A program made the position numbers and the translations under genes. Shown piece after piece: positions 46,039 through 57,677 of a stretch of 64,000 nt of DNA; within the stretch, counting starts at the first letter, position 1; every line of letters starts with the position of its first letter. The stretch lies in contig NC_089585.1 of NCBI RefSeq assembly GCF_019320115.1, positions 144,477,769 through 144,541,768 of the forward strand, read 5' to 3'. Source of the DNA: Miscanthus floridulus (Eukaryota; Streptophyta; Magnoliopsida; Poales; Poaceae). The notes under the pieces were generated by a model. The model was not told the origin of the DNA, did no database searches, and saw only the letters and a list, made by a program, of their open reading frames with translations.

Positions 46039-49000
46039 GTGAACTACAAGACCGGTGGAAGTCATTGGGTAATTGATAGTGGTTGCACACAACATATGAC
46101 CGGTGATCCTTGTATGTTCACCTCACTAGATGAAGATGTAGATGGCCAAGAAAGAATTACATTTGGAGATAATTCAAAGGGCAAAGTCAAAGGATTGGGC
46201 AAAGTGGCAATATCAAATGATCATTCTATCTCAAATGTGCTATATGTTGCTTCCTTGAGTTTCAACTTGCTATCCATTGGACAATTGTATGATCTTGGCT
46301 TCCAATGCTTATTCACTAAGAAGGAAGTGGTTGTATCTAAGAAAGATGATGATCAAGTTATATTCAAGGGATTTAGATACAACAACCTATATTTAGTGGA
46401 TTTCACCTCCGAAGATGCTAACTTAAAGACATGCCTATTCACCAAAACTTCACTTGGGTGGCTATGGCATAGAAGACTTGCTCATGTTGGGATGAGCTCA
46501 CTTAAGAAGCTTATGAAGAATGAATTGGTGAGAGGGTTGAAGGATGTGAAATTTGAGAAGGACAAGCTTTGTAGTGCATGTCAAACCAGCAAACAAGTTG
46601 CAAACACTCATCCTACAAAAGCTTTCATGTTAACAACAAGAGTGCTAGAGCTCCTTCACATGGACTTATTTAGACCAATAACATACAAGCGTTTGGGAGG
46701 AAATCTTTATTGTCTTGTGATTGTCGATGACTACTCAAGATATACATGGGTGTTCTTCCTTCATGACAAGACCAAAGTTGCATCATGCTTCAAAAAGTTT
46801 GCCAAGAGAGCACAAAATGAGTTTGAAGTGAAGCTCAAGAAGATTAGAAGTGATAATGGTAAAGAGTTTGACAACACAAACATTGAAGCCTATTATGATG
46901 AAGTTGGAATCAAGCATGAGGTCTCCGCAACATACACTCAACAAAATGGTATAGTAGAGAGAAAGAACTGGATACTCATTACACTTGCAAGAACAATGCT
47001 TGATAAGTACAACACACCTAAAGCTCTATGGGTAGAAGCTATCAACACCGCATGCTATGCATCCAACCGCCTATTTCTTCAAAAATTTCTTGGCAAGGAA
47101 CCTTATGAGTTGCTCAATGGGAAGAAACTGGACATCTCCTTCTTAGGGTGTTTGGTTGTAAATGCTACATCTACAAGAAGCGACAACACCTAGGGAAGTT
47201 TTAAAGACATTATGATAATAGTTTTTTTTGTTGGTTACTCATCAAAGTCCAAAGCATATCGAGTATTTAATCATGCCACCGGCTTGGTTTAAGAAACATA
47301 TGATGTAGAATTTGATGAATCTAACGACTCCCAAGGAGCACATAAGAATCTTGATGATCTAGGTGATGAACCATTGAGGGAGGCCATGAAGAACATTTTG
47401 ATTGGAGACGTCAAGCCTAAAGATGATGATGATGATGTATAAGTGATTGATCCACCTTCTTCATCAAATGTGCCACAAAATGGTGATAAAGATGGGAGAG
47501 TAGAAAATGAAGATACTCATGTCTCTCATGATCAAATGGTGGCACAAGCACAAGATGTTGATGCACCACAACCTCCCCCTCAAGTGGTTGATAGAAGAAA
47601 TTCACCTCTACTACAAGTTCATCCATAAGATCTCATCATAGGGAGTCCATCAAAGGGTATAATAACTCGATCTCAAAAACTTGCTTCTTTTTTTGAACAT
47701 CACTCTGTTGTCTCTTGTGTTGAACCTAAGAATGTAGAAGAAGCTCTTCAAGATTTCGATTGGATAAATGCCATGCATGAAGAGTTGAACAACTTCGCCC
47801 GCAATGAAGTTTGGAGTCTTGAAGAGCGACCACAAGGTGCAAGAGTCATTGGAACAAAGTGGGTGTTCCGCAATAAGCAAGATGATCAAGGCGTTGTTGT
47901 GAGGAACAAGGCAAGACTAGTTGCAAAAGGGTTCTCTCAAGTTGAAGGATTGGATTTTAGAGAGACCTTTGCACCGGTTGCAAGACTTGAAGCCATTCGT
48001 ATCCTCCTTGCATATGCATCACATCATGAAATGAAACTATATTAAATGGATGTTAAAAGTGCATTTTTAAATGGCTTTATTAATGAACTAGTCTATGTTG
48101 ATCAACCTCCCAGGTTTGAAGACCCTAGATATCCTAATCATGTTTATAGGTTGTCCAAGGCGCTATATGGGCTTAAGCACGCCCCAAGGGCATGGTATGA
48201 ACGCCTTCGGGATTTCCTTATTGAGAAGGGCTTCACCATTGGGAAGGTCGACACCATACTATTCACCAAGAAGTTTGATGGAGAGATCTTCATTTGTCAA
48301 GTATATGTTGATGATATCATATTTGGATCATCAAATGAAGATTCTTGCAAAGAGTTTAGTAAATTGATGTCGAAGGAGTTTGAGATGTCTATGATTGGAG
48401 AGGTTACATTCTTTCTTGGTTTTCAAGTCAAGCAAATGAGAGAAGGAATCTTCATCTCTCAAGAAAAATATACCAATGATCTTCTCAAGAGGTTCAATAT
48501 GGATGAATGTAAGCCAATCAATACACAATGCCATCTAATGGATATCTCGACCTAGATGAGGGAGGTAAAACGGTTGATCAAACTATCTACCGCTCTATGA
48601 TTGGTAGCTTGTTATACTTAACCACATCTAGGCCCGACATCATATTTAGTGTGTGTGTATATGTGCTAGATTTCAAGCTAATCCTAACGAAGCTCATTTG
48701 GTAGCCGTTAAAAGAATCCTTAGGTATCTTAAGCACACACCAAGCATTGGACTTTGGTATCCCAAAGGAGCTAGATTTGAATTAGTTGGCTATTCTGATT
48801 TAGATTATGTCGGTTGAAAAGTTGATAGAAAAAGCACATTCGGAGGGTGCCATTTGCTTGGTAGATCTCTCGTGTCTTGGTCCTCCAAGAAGCAAAATAG
48901 TATGGCTTTCCCATCGTCCAAGCGGAATACATTGTCTCAGGTGCTTATTGTGCACAAATACTTTACATGAAGCAAACTTTGCTAGACTATAGTGTAGTTC

Positions 49001-49263
49001 TAGAAAAGGTACCACTTTTGTGTGATAATGAGAGTATGGTAAAGCTTGCTAATAATCTGGTTCAACATTATCGCACCAAGCACATAGATATCCGCCATCA
49101 CTTTCTTAGAGATCATGTTGCTAAGAATGATATATCATTAGAAGGTGTAAGGACCGAGGATCAATTGGTGGATATCTTCACTAAACCGCTAGATGAGGAT
49201 ACATTTTGTTGGTTGAGGAATGAGCTCAATGTGCTTGATTTTAGTAACTTCACTAGAAAATGA
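46039..49263 (+). pseudogene. Sirevirus pol, broken
   Basis: Order: protease (DSGCTQHMTG, about 46075-46104), gag-pre-integrase (GWLWHRRLAHVGM, CSAC), integrase (HMDLF, VDDYSRYTWV, SDNGKEF, VERKN), then a frameshift near 47145, reverse transcriptase (47773-48555 with YVDD at 48304-48315), and RNase H (to 49263). Other breaks include a TAA at 48043-48045 where other Copia elements have Gln, a TAG at 48553-48555, and frameshifts in RNase H near 48820-48970. It is not translatable as a whole. Confidence 0.85.
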
Positions 49264-50726
49264 GCTTGTGTTGTCCCTTGCATTGCATTGTAATATACAA
49301 CATGCTTAATTTTTGGTAATGCATTTAGGGCTTGTCTAACATGGTTAACATAACCGCCGAAAAGCGTGTGAAGAAGCTTAACCTTGGATCAAACTTGACA
49401 AGCAACTAGAATTACTTTCAAGTATTGCATTGCATATGCATGAATGTTGTTTTGTCATTTCTCTTCAATCACCCTTGTATTGCCTATTTTCTTAAAAAGA
49501 ATTATAGCCTAAAGCAAAATACTTTGAAAATTTTGAGGGTTTGAGAGAGATTACTCACATCAGTCTTAATTGGTGTTTATTTGGGTCTTTTTGAAGTTGG
49601 AACTTGATTAGGAACAGACAGCACGAAGGAACATTGAAGATTTACCAAAAAAGGGTAACCGAACGCTATACCAGACTCTGCTCCCTATGTCCGGTCAGTT
49701 TACAGGAGGTGAACCGTTGCTGCAAAGGAGTGACCGGATGCTGAAATAGTTCTTTCCCTGTATCTGGTCAGATGACATCCCCGTGTCTGGTCAAGCGAAG
49801 AAGAAGATCTAAGGATCGACCGGACTCTGGCTGCGTCCGGTCAGTAGTGGTCGGACGCATCCGATCGTGACTTGGGAGGTTTTGGACCTCTCTATTGTCG
49901 ACCGAACTCCGGGTGGCAGCATCCGGTCATTGCCACCGGAGCATCCGATCAGTAGAAGTCATGCGGATCTATAACTCTTCTTTGTTTTCTTATCCATCAC
50001 GGTGAGCCACAATATAACCATGTCGCCTTGACCTAATCTCGCACGCCCACGCCGACTTCGCCGTTCCCGAGCCGAGCCGCCGTGCCATCTTCACCAGCGC
50101 TGCATTACTTCATCGCATCCTCCCATGCCTGCTCCGCTCTCCTGTGCTAGCACCGCTCACCCATGCCATCCCGTAGCAGCACCACCGTGCCGCGCCGACC
50201 TCACCTGCGCCCGCAATCATGCCACAGCGCCACCGTGCCTGCATTCATCCACGCCACCATGCCCTAGCGCCACCGCGCTCGCACATCAGCTGCTCCACCA
50301 CACACTGCCAGCGCCGTCTTCCCTGCAACAGCATCACATTGCGCCATTGGTGCCCTAACTACCATCCACCGCGCTTACATTGGATTGATCGGACATCATC
50401 GAAACCCTAACCCTAATTGCCAATTCGGTGGTGCCCGTGATTCGTTCCTCTTCTTTTCAGTCACTGATTCATTAGGTAGCAAGCCCTCGCTTCTAATTTC
50501 GTATCTATTGCTTGCTTCTTAGGGTTTCATATCTCTAGATGTATATTGAAATTATTCATATATCTGATATATTCTATCGTGCAGCGAGTCGGTGTGTTTG
50601 AGGTAACTTTGGCAGTTGACAGTTAACTCATGGCCAAGCTCATGAGTATGGATCGAGGCCAAGCCTCGGAAGTGACAGTTGGTGGTTGATTCTTGTCAGT
50701 GGCAATTACTCTTTTTAGGTCCAGCA
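49264..50726 (+). other. Long spacer between pol and the env-like frame
   Basis: Nearly 1.5 kb without a credible gene. It holds a second block of CCGGAC-type motifs (49660-49955), then a C-rich stretch (50040-50400), AAACCCTAACCCTAATTGCC at about 50402, and a pyrimidine-rich run ending in CAG (about 50445-50460) that looks like a 3' splice site. Confidence 0.6.
49660..49955 (+). repeat. Internal CCGGAC motif array ahead of the env-like frame
   Basis: At least ten forms of GACCGGA / TCCGGTC in both orientations, with point changes, as in the LTR U3 blocks. It lies inside the element, about 770 bp upstream of the env-like ATG. Confidence 0.7.
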
Positions 50727-53300
50727 ATGGCACGTGTCAAGAACGCCGGAGGTGGTCTAGGTGATGAGGATCCGAGGCCTCCACCTCGCTTGCCTGCTGA
50801 GGTGAAAGGCAAGAGGACAAAGAAGACTACATCAAAGAAGCAAAAGTTTGCAGATGCTGATACAGCGAGAGCAGCAGCAGTAGCCGCCGCCGCAGAGCAT
50901 GCAGAGAGAGGAGGTACTCGGAGTGGTGTTGTCATTGCAGATCAGCTTTCACCAGCACAGAGGGCAGCCATTGAGCAGGTTGAGCGTCATCATGGTAGTC
51001 CAGCTAGGATTGTCATGCTTGAGGGACGACGTGTTGTTTTGGAGGAGACTTAGCCTCAGGGGGAGCCACAGTCGTAGACATAGCCACCAGTGTAGTCAGA
51101 GGGTGTTGAGCAGACTCAGGAGGGAGAGCAGACAAAGGAGATAGAGCAGGCACCTCAGCCACAATTACGCCGCTCTAGTCGTACCCGTACCTAGGTGACA
51201 CCAAGGCCAGAGACACAGAGGAAGGGTTCTTGTCCGCCTCCTAGACCATATGGTCCACCTCTAGTGACTCATCTGGATTTGAGGGCCACCACGGCCAAGC
51301 AGGTGCAGCAGCTTAGGTTTGTTTAGTTCGAGGACTGGTTCCCACTGAGGAGGGATGAGCGTGCTTCAGAGAGTTTCTATACACCACTACAGGAGGATTT
51401 CTATAATGCTTATTTGAACAGTGGTGTGGCTTTTAGATCTTAGAGAGTATGCTCTATTGAGGCCATTGTAGCAGCAGCTGGAGAGTAGATCCGCCCTCAT
51501 CTTTCTTACTTGCTAGGGCTGATAGATTTACTTGGATAGACAAGCATATATGTTCCATCTTGGGTCCGTGAGTTCTATGCTACACTTTGGATTGACCCAG
51601 CTCACAGGTTCATAAACTTTGCATTCAAAGGCCGTGACTATAGGCTGATGAGCTTCAAGGTCAGAGAGATCCTTAGGTTATAGGAGTCACCCATCCGCCT
51701 TCACGAGGTTTGCTATGGTCATAAAAAGCCTCATAGACGCCCTCACGGTGGTCTTGTGCCTCCTACAGATCTCATCCGACCTTGCTTCACAGAGCCATTC
51801 GACGAGGGGTTGAGCAAGACACCCAGAGATCTTACTCCCATAGCTAGACTGCTTGATGCTATCATGAGGAGGACCCTGCTACCGAGGATGGGATATCACG
51901 AGGGATTGACTCACATTCAGTTGTGGCTACTGAACTCCCTGATCCAGCAGACAATATTTGATATATGGGATCTCATTCTTTCTGAGATGAAGGATACACT
52001 TGCAGAGGGATTTAGAGGTCACAGGCAGCTGCCATATGCTCACTGGATCACTTTTCTGATTCATAGGGCAGTCATAGTGAGGCCTCCTGAGATGTTTGTA
52101 GAGTATTTAGGAGCTACTACAAAGTTTCCAGCTTATAACATGACTCAGATGCTCTGCCACAGTGTAGCGAGGACATCTAGCCAGCCGCACCATCGCTCAA
52201 AGGTGCCAGAGACTGCAGCCCAATAGGATGAGATCATCAGGGGCGTAGCGGCTACAGAGGAGGAGCAGCTAGATGCTCAGCATGAGGGTATGGTCGAGAG
52301 CGACCCCAGTGACAGTTCAGATGATGACTACCAGGATATCCCTCAGATGCCTCCACGACGACATGATGGTGAGGCCAGTGGCTCCAGCTCAGCTCCACCA
52401 CAGCCACCGTAGACAGACCCCGCTCTTCTTGCTATACTTGAGCGAATAAGGCAGGATCAGGCTCACTAGGCCCAGGAGACCGTAGCTACTCTAGCACAGG
52501 TTCCGGCTAGACAGGACGAGTTCTAGCGACAGCAGCAGGCTATCCAGCAGCAGCTCCTCATGTAGCAGCAGTTACTTGGATTCATGCAGCATGCTGTCTC
52601 TGCTATTAGGGCTCCATCGCCATAGCTTACACCTCAGCTCGCCCAGCCTGCCACCACTATAGTGACTCTAGGTTTTTAGCCCAGTGGGCTTTAGAGTCAG
52701 GGATAGCCAGCTACCATGTTCGCCTCACCTACAGAGCAGGTGTCCCAGTGGTTTGCTTCGCCAGTGCCAGCCTAGGGTCTTTCCTTCACACCTATACATA
52801 TGGGCTTCACACCGGCTCAGAGTTCATCGATGCTTATGATAGACACCCCAGTCTCTAGGAGCCTCGGTGCTACTTTCAGCGAGTTGACAGGGTAGCCTAC
52901 ATCGCTAGAGCTATGTATCCCTGGACCTTCCACTGTTGCTCTAGTCACTGGGACTACAGAGATGCTCCCATCATTAGTTGCATCATTAGAGCCACCTGCT
53001 ACAGTTATACCTGCAGAGTCACAGGTCGCACCAGTTCTAGAGAAGACCCATACCGCTTCAGCTTCAGTTCTAGTGACAGAGGGTCAGACTGCTCAGAGCT
53101 CCAGATTAGAGGATGATGCTACCTAGTTCTAGATCGCTCATTGCACCTCAGCGCCCGACTCGTCTGCTCTAGCCCCGCCGACCGACCCTTAGGTTTTGAT
53201 GTTTGACGCCAAAGGGGGAGAGGGATCGAGTATGATAGACTTAGGGGGAGCGATATATCTAGGGGGAGCTTATTTACTATATTTGGCTCTTTATGTGTGA
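50727..53300 (+). pseudogene. Sirevirus env-like third frame with 24 in-frame TAG codons
   Basis: From ATG at 50727 a single frame runs 857 codons to TGA at 53298-53300. I checked codon phase for every stop: TAG at 51051, 51075, 51081, 51093, 51192, 51324, 51441, 51486, 51537, 51681, 52224, 52410, 52467, 52524, 52563, 52623, 52677, 52692, 52704, 52773, 52893, 53124, 53130 and 53190; no TAA or TGA and no frameshift. The N-terminus is basic (KGKRTKKTTSKKQK), the middle has a conserved-looking globular part (PSWVREFYATLWIDPAHRF), and the rest is rich in Gln, Pro and Ser. Many stops sit among CAG codons, so CAG to TAG is the likely origin. Sireviruses carry an env-like frame here; its function is unproven. 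Confidence 0.8.
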
Positions 53301-53672
53301 TACATTATTATGCATTCATGTTTACTTTCATGCATTGAACTACATATGTGTGATCGTGATATTTAAGTGATAGTGATATTTATGTGATATGTGATATGTG
53401 TGCTCTCTACTTTGATCTTTATATATGTCATATCACTTGGTTATGCTCATTTGCTTTGCTTTCGCGTTTTACTCCGATGCAAATGAGCTTTATGTCTTGT
53501 ACTCATGCTTATTTCATATCTATTGAGTACACCATGTTGGCTTGGGTCATATAAGCTTGCCTAACTCTTTTGTTCTTATTGTCAAAAGCTTATATGAACC
53601 AAACATGTTGAAAACCTCATCTCTTTTACATACTCGAGGTTGTATTGTCATCAATCACTAAAAGGGGGAGAT
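53213..53672 (+). other. Repeated polypurine tracts of the Sirevirus
   Basis: AAAGGGGGAGAGGG (about 53210), AGGGGGAG (about 53243), AGGGGGAG (about 53271) and AAAGGGGGAGAT (53661-53672, next to the LTR). The last is the plus-strand primer site; the others are the extra tracts typical of Sireviruses. Confidence 0.7.
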
Positions 53673-55272
53673 TGAAAGCATCTAGGCCCCTAGTTGGGTT
53701 TCGATGATTAATGACAATACATGATTACTATGACTAACATGTGTTTTGCAGAGGCAATTAAGTTAGGTCATGGTAATGGTAGTTGATTGGGTAATCATGG
53801 TTGTTATGCCCCTACGATGGAAATCATTTCGGTTTTCAAAGGATGGACGACAATGTTAAGGATGGACTAGTTCTAAGTGTCATTTGGTGTTGGAGAGACA
53901 CTTAGAGTAGTTTAGGACTTTGTTTTTTCTTTGGCCATACTATTAAGGGGGGTATGGACTAGTAGCTTGATCTAGGTGAGTCTAATGGGTTAGGTGTGGT
54001 GCACACTTGTCAAATCTAGCACTAGGTAGCTCCTAAGTAGCCCTAGGATCAATTGGAGAAAACTTCATTCACATATGATTTCGAGTTGGAAGTGAATGGA
54101 GAGTCAAATATTGACCGGACGCTGGTTCCGGTGTGACCGGACGCTGGCAGTAGAGTCCGGTCAGTTCATTTGATCAAGTGAAGTCGTCTGGTTGCAATCG
54201 GACGCTGAGTGAAATGTGACCGGACACTAGGTGCCAGAGTCTGGTCAACTCCAGTAAGGTTCCAGAGAGGGAGAATCCTGATCGGACGCGTCCGGTCAGT
54301 CCTGACCAGACGCTGGTCAGGTTCCGGTTACCGACCGGGCTCTTAACAGCGAAGTGACCGGACTCTAGGCTCTAGCGCCCGGTCAACATCAGTAAGGTTT
54401 CAGAGAGCAGTTTTTATGACTTGACGTAGGTCAGAGACCGGTCACAACTTAACGGCTCTATGGCGGGGAGAACTGACTGGAGCATCCGGTCACCATGACC
54501 AGAGCGTCCGGTCACCCCACAGAGTGCTGACTTAGGCACATAACGGTTCATTTTGAATGAGGGGGTATAAATACTTCCTCTATTCATTCAAGAGAGTACT
54601 CTTGCCCATTTCAACAGCTGAGAAACACCCTTGAGAGTGCCAAGGAGAGAAAGAGCCTAGTGAGGTGATTGAGATTTGAGAATCCAAGATTAAGGCCTCA
54701 TTAGTGAAAAGAGATGTGCATCCACCCTTCTCATTAGGCTTGTTGTGGTCAAGTGAGAGTTCTTGCTTGTTACTCTTGGTGATCGTCATCACCTAGACGG
54801 CTTGGTGGTGGTAGAGAGTTTGGTGATCATCCGGCGGAGCTTGTGGAAGACCCAACTCAAGTTGTGAGCGGTTGTGGGTGATTCACCGCGACGGAGTGTC
54901 GAAGAATCAACCCGTAGAGAGCACTTGATCCTTGCGCGGATCAAGGGGGAGCTACACCCTTACGCGGGTGCTCCAACGAGGACTAGTGGGGAGTGGCGAC
55001 TCTCTGATACCTCGGCAAAACATCGCCATGTTTCTTCTCCTCTCTTTACTTTGAGCATTTACTTTTGAGCAATTCAATTCTTGTCTTTACATTCTTAGAA
55101 TTGCCATGCTAGAGTTGGATTGAAACTTAGGGTGCTAAACTTTTGTGCGCTAGATCATTAGAATCACATTCTAGGCACAAGGGGTGAAGTGGGCTAAGTG
55201 TAGGATTTAATTATTACAAAACTTTTTAGAATTAGCTCAATTCACCCCCTCTTGGGTATCTTGATCCTTTCA
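53673..55272 (+). repeat. 3' LTR of the full-length Sirevirus
   Basis: 1600 bp, TGAAAGCATC to GATCCTTTCA, with a TATAAATACT box at about 54566 and the palindrome array at 54110-54510. Differences from the 5' LTR are mostly transitions. Confidence 0.88.
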
Positions 55273-55419
55273 TATATCTCTTATATTTTTAATCCTCACT
55301 AGCGTTCTATCTCGCCATGCACCGCATCAGCATACACTAGCATATATATGATTATAACAACCCACTGGCACATGCAATTACGTCTTCATTAAGCAAGTCG
55401 CATCATCCACTAACATGTA

Positions 55420-55676
55420 TTCCCTATGTCCCTATGTAAGTGTCGTTATGGGGTGCGTGACAGTCAAGCTTTCTTAAGTTTGACTAGATCTGAAAAGAAA
55501 TATTAGCAGTATTTATATCTCCAACTAAATTTATTATGAAAATAGATTTAATAATCTATCCGATGATACTAATTATATATCATAAATATTAATATTTTTA
55601 ATATATATTTGGTTAAAGTAGAATAAGTTTAACTTATCAAAAAGTGAAAACGACAGTTAAAAAGAGACGGATGGAG
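55420..55676. mobile_element. Stowaway MITE, about 257 bp
   Basis: TTCCCTATGTCCCTATGTAAGTG at the left and, inverted, CTCCATCCGTCTCTTTTTAACTG at the right, with TA at both flanks. The ends have diverged. Confidence 0.65.
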
Positions 55677-56160
55677 TATTTAATTGTTCACATCAGCATG
55701 CTACAGCTACACCATCCACTAACATGTGTTATGGTATTCATCTGTTAATATAAGTAAATATAAGTAGTAAGATTTCATTTTAAATCATCCGTAATTCCTA
55801 AAACAACATACAGGGTATCTTTTAGCATATCTAGAAAAAATAAAATATCTTATAATTTAGAATGAAAAATATAGAGAATAGTAGATTGCTTCTTCTAGAG
55901 AAGACAGTAGCACTAGTATCCAGTGAGCGAGCAACCTTTTTGTTTTAGAAAATGGGTTGGATTTTATTTAATATGCAAACGTAATATTACATCAGTGAGC
56001 GAGAGCAACTGGAAGCCTGGAAAAACAAATGCCGTGAACACATACATCTCTGTGGGCCTACAGAGGATGGCCCATTTCCAGGATGATGCAGTAGGTCTAT
56101 CGAATTTCATCTCGCCTTTTTGAACTTCTGTAACCGCGCTGCTCGCTTCCCTTATAATCC

Positions 56161-56263
56161 GTACTTTTCAGTTTGTTTTTTTTAGTAAAAACAGTGTTTT
56201 TCTCTCAAAAAAATCAGCCGGAACAGTATTTCGGCTTATCTTTTCAGCGAAGCGAACGGGGCC
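56161..56263. mobile_element. Diverged short MITE related to 19025-19162
   Basis: Shares the GGAACAGT(A/G)TTT core and ends GCGAACGGGGCC. The left boundary is uncertain. Confidence 0.4.
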
Positions 56264-56571
56264 ATATTATTGTCAAAAGAGAGCCCGCGTGAAAAATTGT
56301 TACTGCGCACATTGTAACGTCTTTCAGCTCAAAACACTTGATGAGCAAGTCAAATAGCATTGTGTAATCATGCTATGCTATGCATGAAGATACCAGGATG
56401 CAATTGTTTAATTATACATCAGTACCGATTTCGAGGTATATTTATTCGATGATCACATTTTTAACCAGAAATCTGAGGGCATTAGGTAAAGTGGGATTTA
56501 CAACTTCAGAGGCCCCAGTAGAACTACAAGCAGTTATTTTGAGGAAGCCTTGGAAAGCAAATTTGGTACTA

Positions 56572-56719
56572 CTCCCTTCGTTCCAAATTATAAGTCACTT
56601 TGATTTTTTTTTAGTACATTCATTTTGCTATGCATCTAGATATAATAATATATCTAGATACATAGCAAAATAGATGAACAAAAAAAGTCAAAACGACTTA
56701 TAATTTGGAACGAATGGAG
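56572..56719. mobile_element. Stowaway MITE, 148 bp
   Basis: CTCCCTTCGTTCCAAATTATAA at the left, inverted with few changes at the right, flanked by TA at 56570-56571 and 56720-56721. Almost the whole element is a long hairpin. Confidence 0.85.
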
Positions 56720-57305
56720 TAGTTCACAAGCTTGGAAGAGGCAAAGTTAACAATCAAGAAACGGTCCATACTCACAGTTTGTCCTCAACGATATAGCAAT
56801 AAGTTATAAACATACATGAAAATTAAAAAAAAACCTAAAATCTTAGGACAAAGAGAGTCCAGTTAATTCGCCGATCAAAAAAATTTGTTTTGCTGCTGAC
56901 GAATATATGAGATAGCACAAACCATGGAGGAAAGCATACCATGGAAGATCAACGAGTTTGCACCAGTGAGAAGAGGGCTGGATGTCTCGTATCATCTGCA
57001 CGATGTGAGTCGATAAGAGTATTGACATTTGAAATCCAACGTTTTAGAAGTCAAAAGGATCGCGAATGCAGCGGAAATGGTTCTCTGACAGAAAATACAA
57101 ACAAGCAGGGAGTTTTATCTCAGAGGACCAAACCATAAGAAACAAGGAGTTGAACAGTTAGGAGAAACCATTTCACAAGATTCAAAGCCTGTTTTTTACC
57201 GGAACTTGATTTGAGCACTCACAGAATCAGTAATGCTAAGGAAACTAAAATCATTTGGCTCGAAAAGTTTCAGTTATACAGAATACAGCTAAAATCATAC
57301 AATAC

Positions 57306-57516
57306 GGTCCAGTTACAAAGGAATCCAAAAAACAGTTTCATGTTAACATTTGTGTTGCTTTTACTACTAGCCTACTACTCTGTCCCAGAAAGAGAAGCAT
57401 ATTTTACAGAGGTCCAGTTACAAAGGAATCCAAAAAAACAGTTTCATGTTAACGTTTGTGTTTCTTGTACTACTAGCCTATTACTCTGTCCCAGAAAGAG
57501 AAGCGTATTTTATAGA
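57306..57516 (+). repeat. 105-bp tandem duplication at a MITE end
   Basis: Unit 1 is 57306-57410 and unit 2 is 57411-57516, with a one-base insertion and a few substitutions. Each unit ends with the first ~35 bp of a Stowaway-like element. Confidence 0.85.
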
Positions 57517-57677
57517 GGGAAAAGTCAAATTCTACAAACTTTGCTCAACAATTAATCAAATTATATACAAGTTTAGGACATAAAAACTTATAAGATAAAT
57601 CAAGATCAAAATGTACTTTGGTTGACTTTTCCTTAATCAAAATACTCTTCTTGTTCCGGATCATCTCACAACGGAGT
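57482..57677. mobile_element. Stowaway-like MITE
   Basis: Begins TACTCTGTCCCAGAAAGAGAAG and ends with a roughly inverted copy (AAAATACTCTTCTTGTTCCGG ... ACGGAGTA). Boundaries are approximate. Confidence 0.5.

Larger units (their letters stand above)
41972..55272 (+). mobile_element. Full-length Sirevirus (Copia) with env-like frame
   Basis: Two LTRs (41972-43581 and 53673-55272) enclose gag, pol and a third frame. TATAT is duplicated on both sides (41967-41971, 55273-55277). The primer-binding site follows the first LTR and a purine tract (AAAGGGGGAGAT, 53661-53672) precedes the second. The gag-pol-third-frame order, long LTRs and repeated GGGGGAG runs near the 3' end (53213 onward) fit the Sirevirus (SIRE/Maximus) genus. 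Coding regions are broken, and the LTRs differ at about a dozen sites in the first 140 bases, so the insertion is not recent. Confidence 0.9.

Noticed and set aside
50727..53300. Alternative genetic code (TAG as Gln) as the primary reading of the env-like frame
   Set aside because: Host genes here use standard stops, including TAG in the CS26-like gene; methylation decay is the simpler cause, though readthrough is left open as a test.
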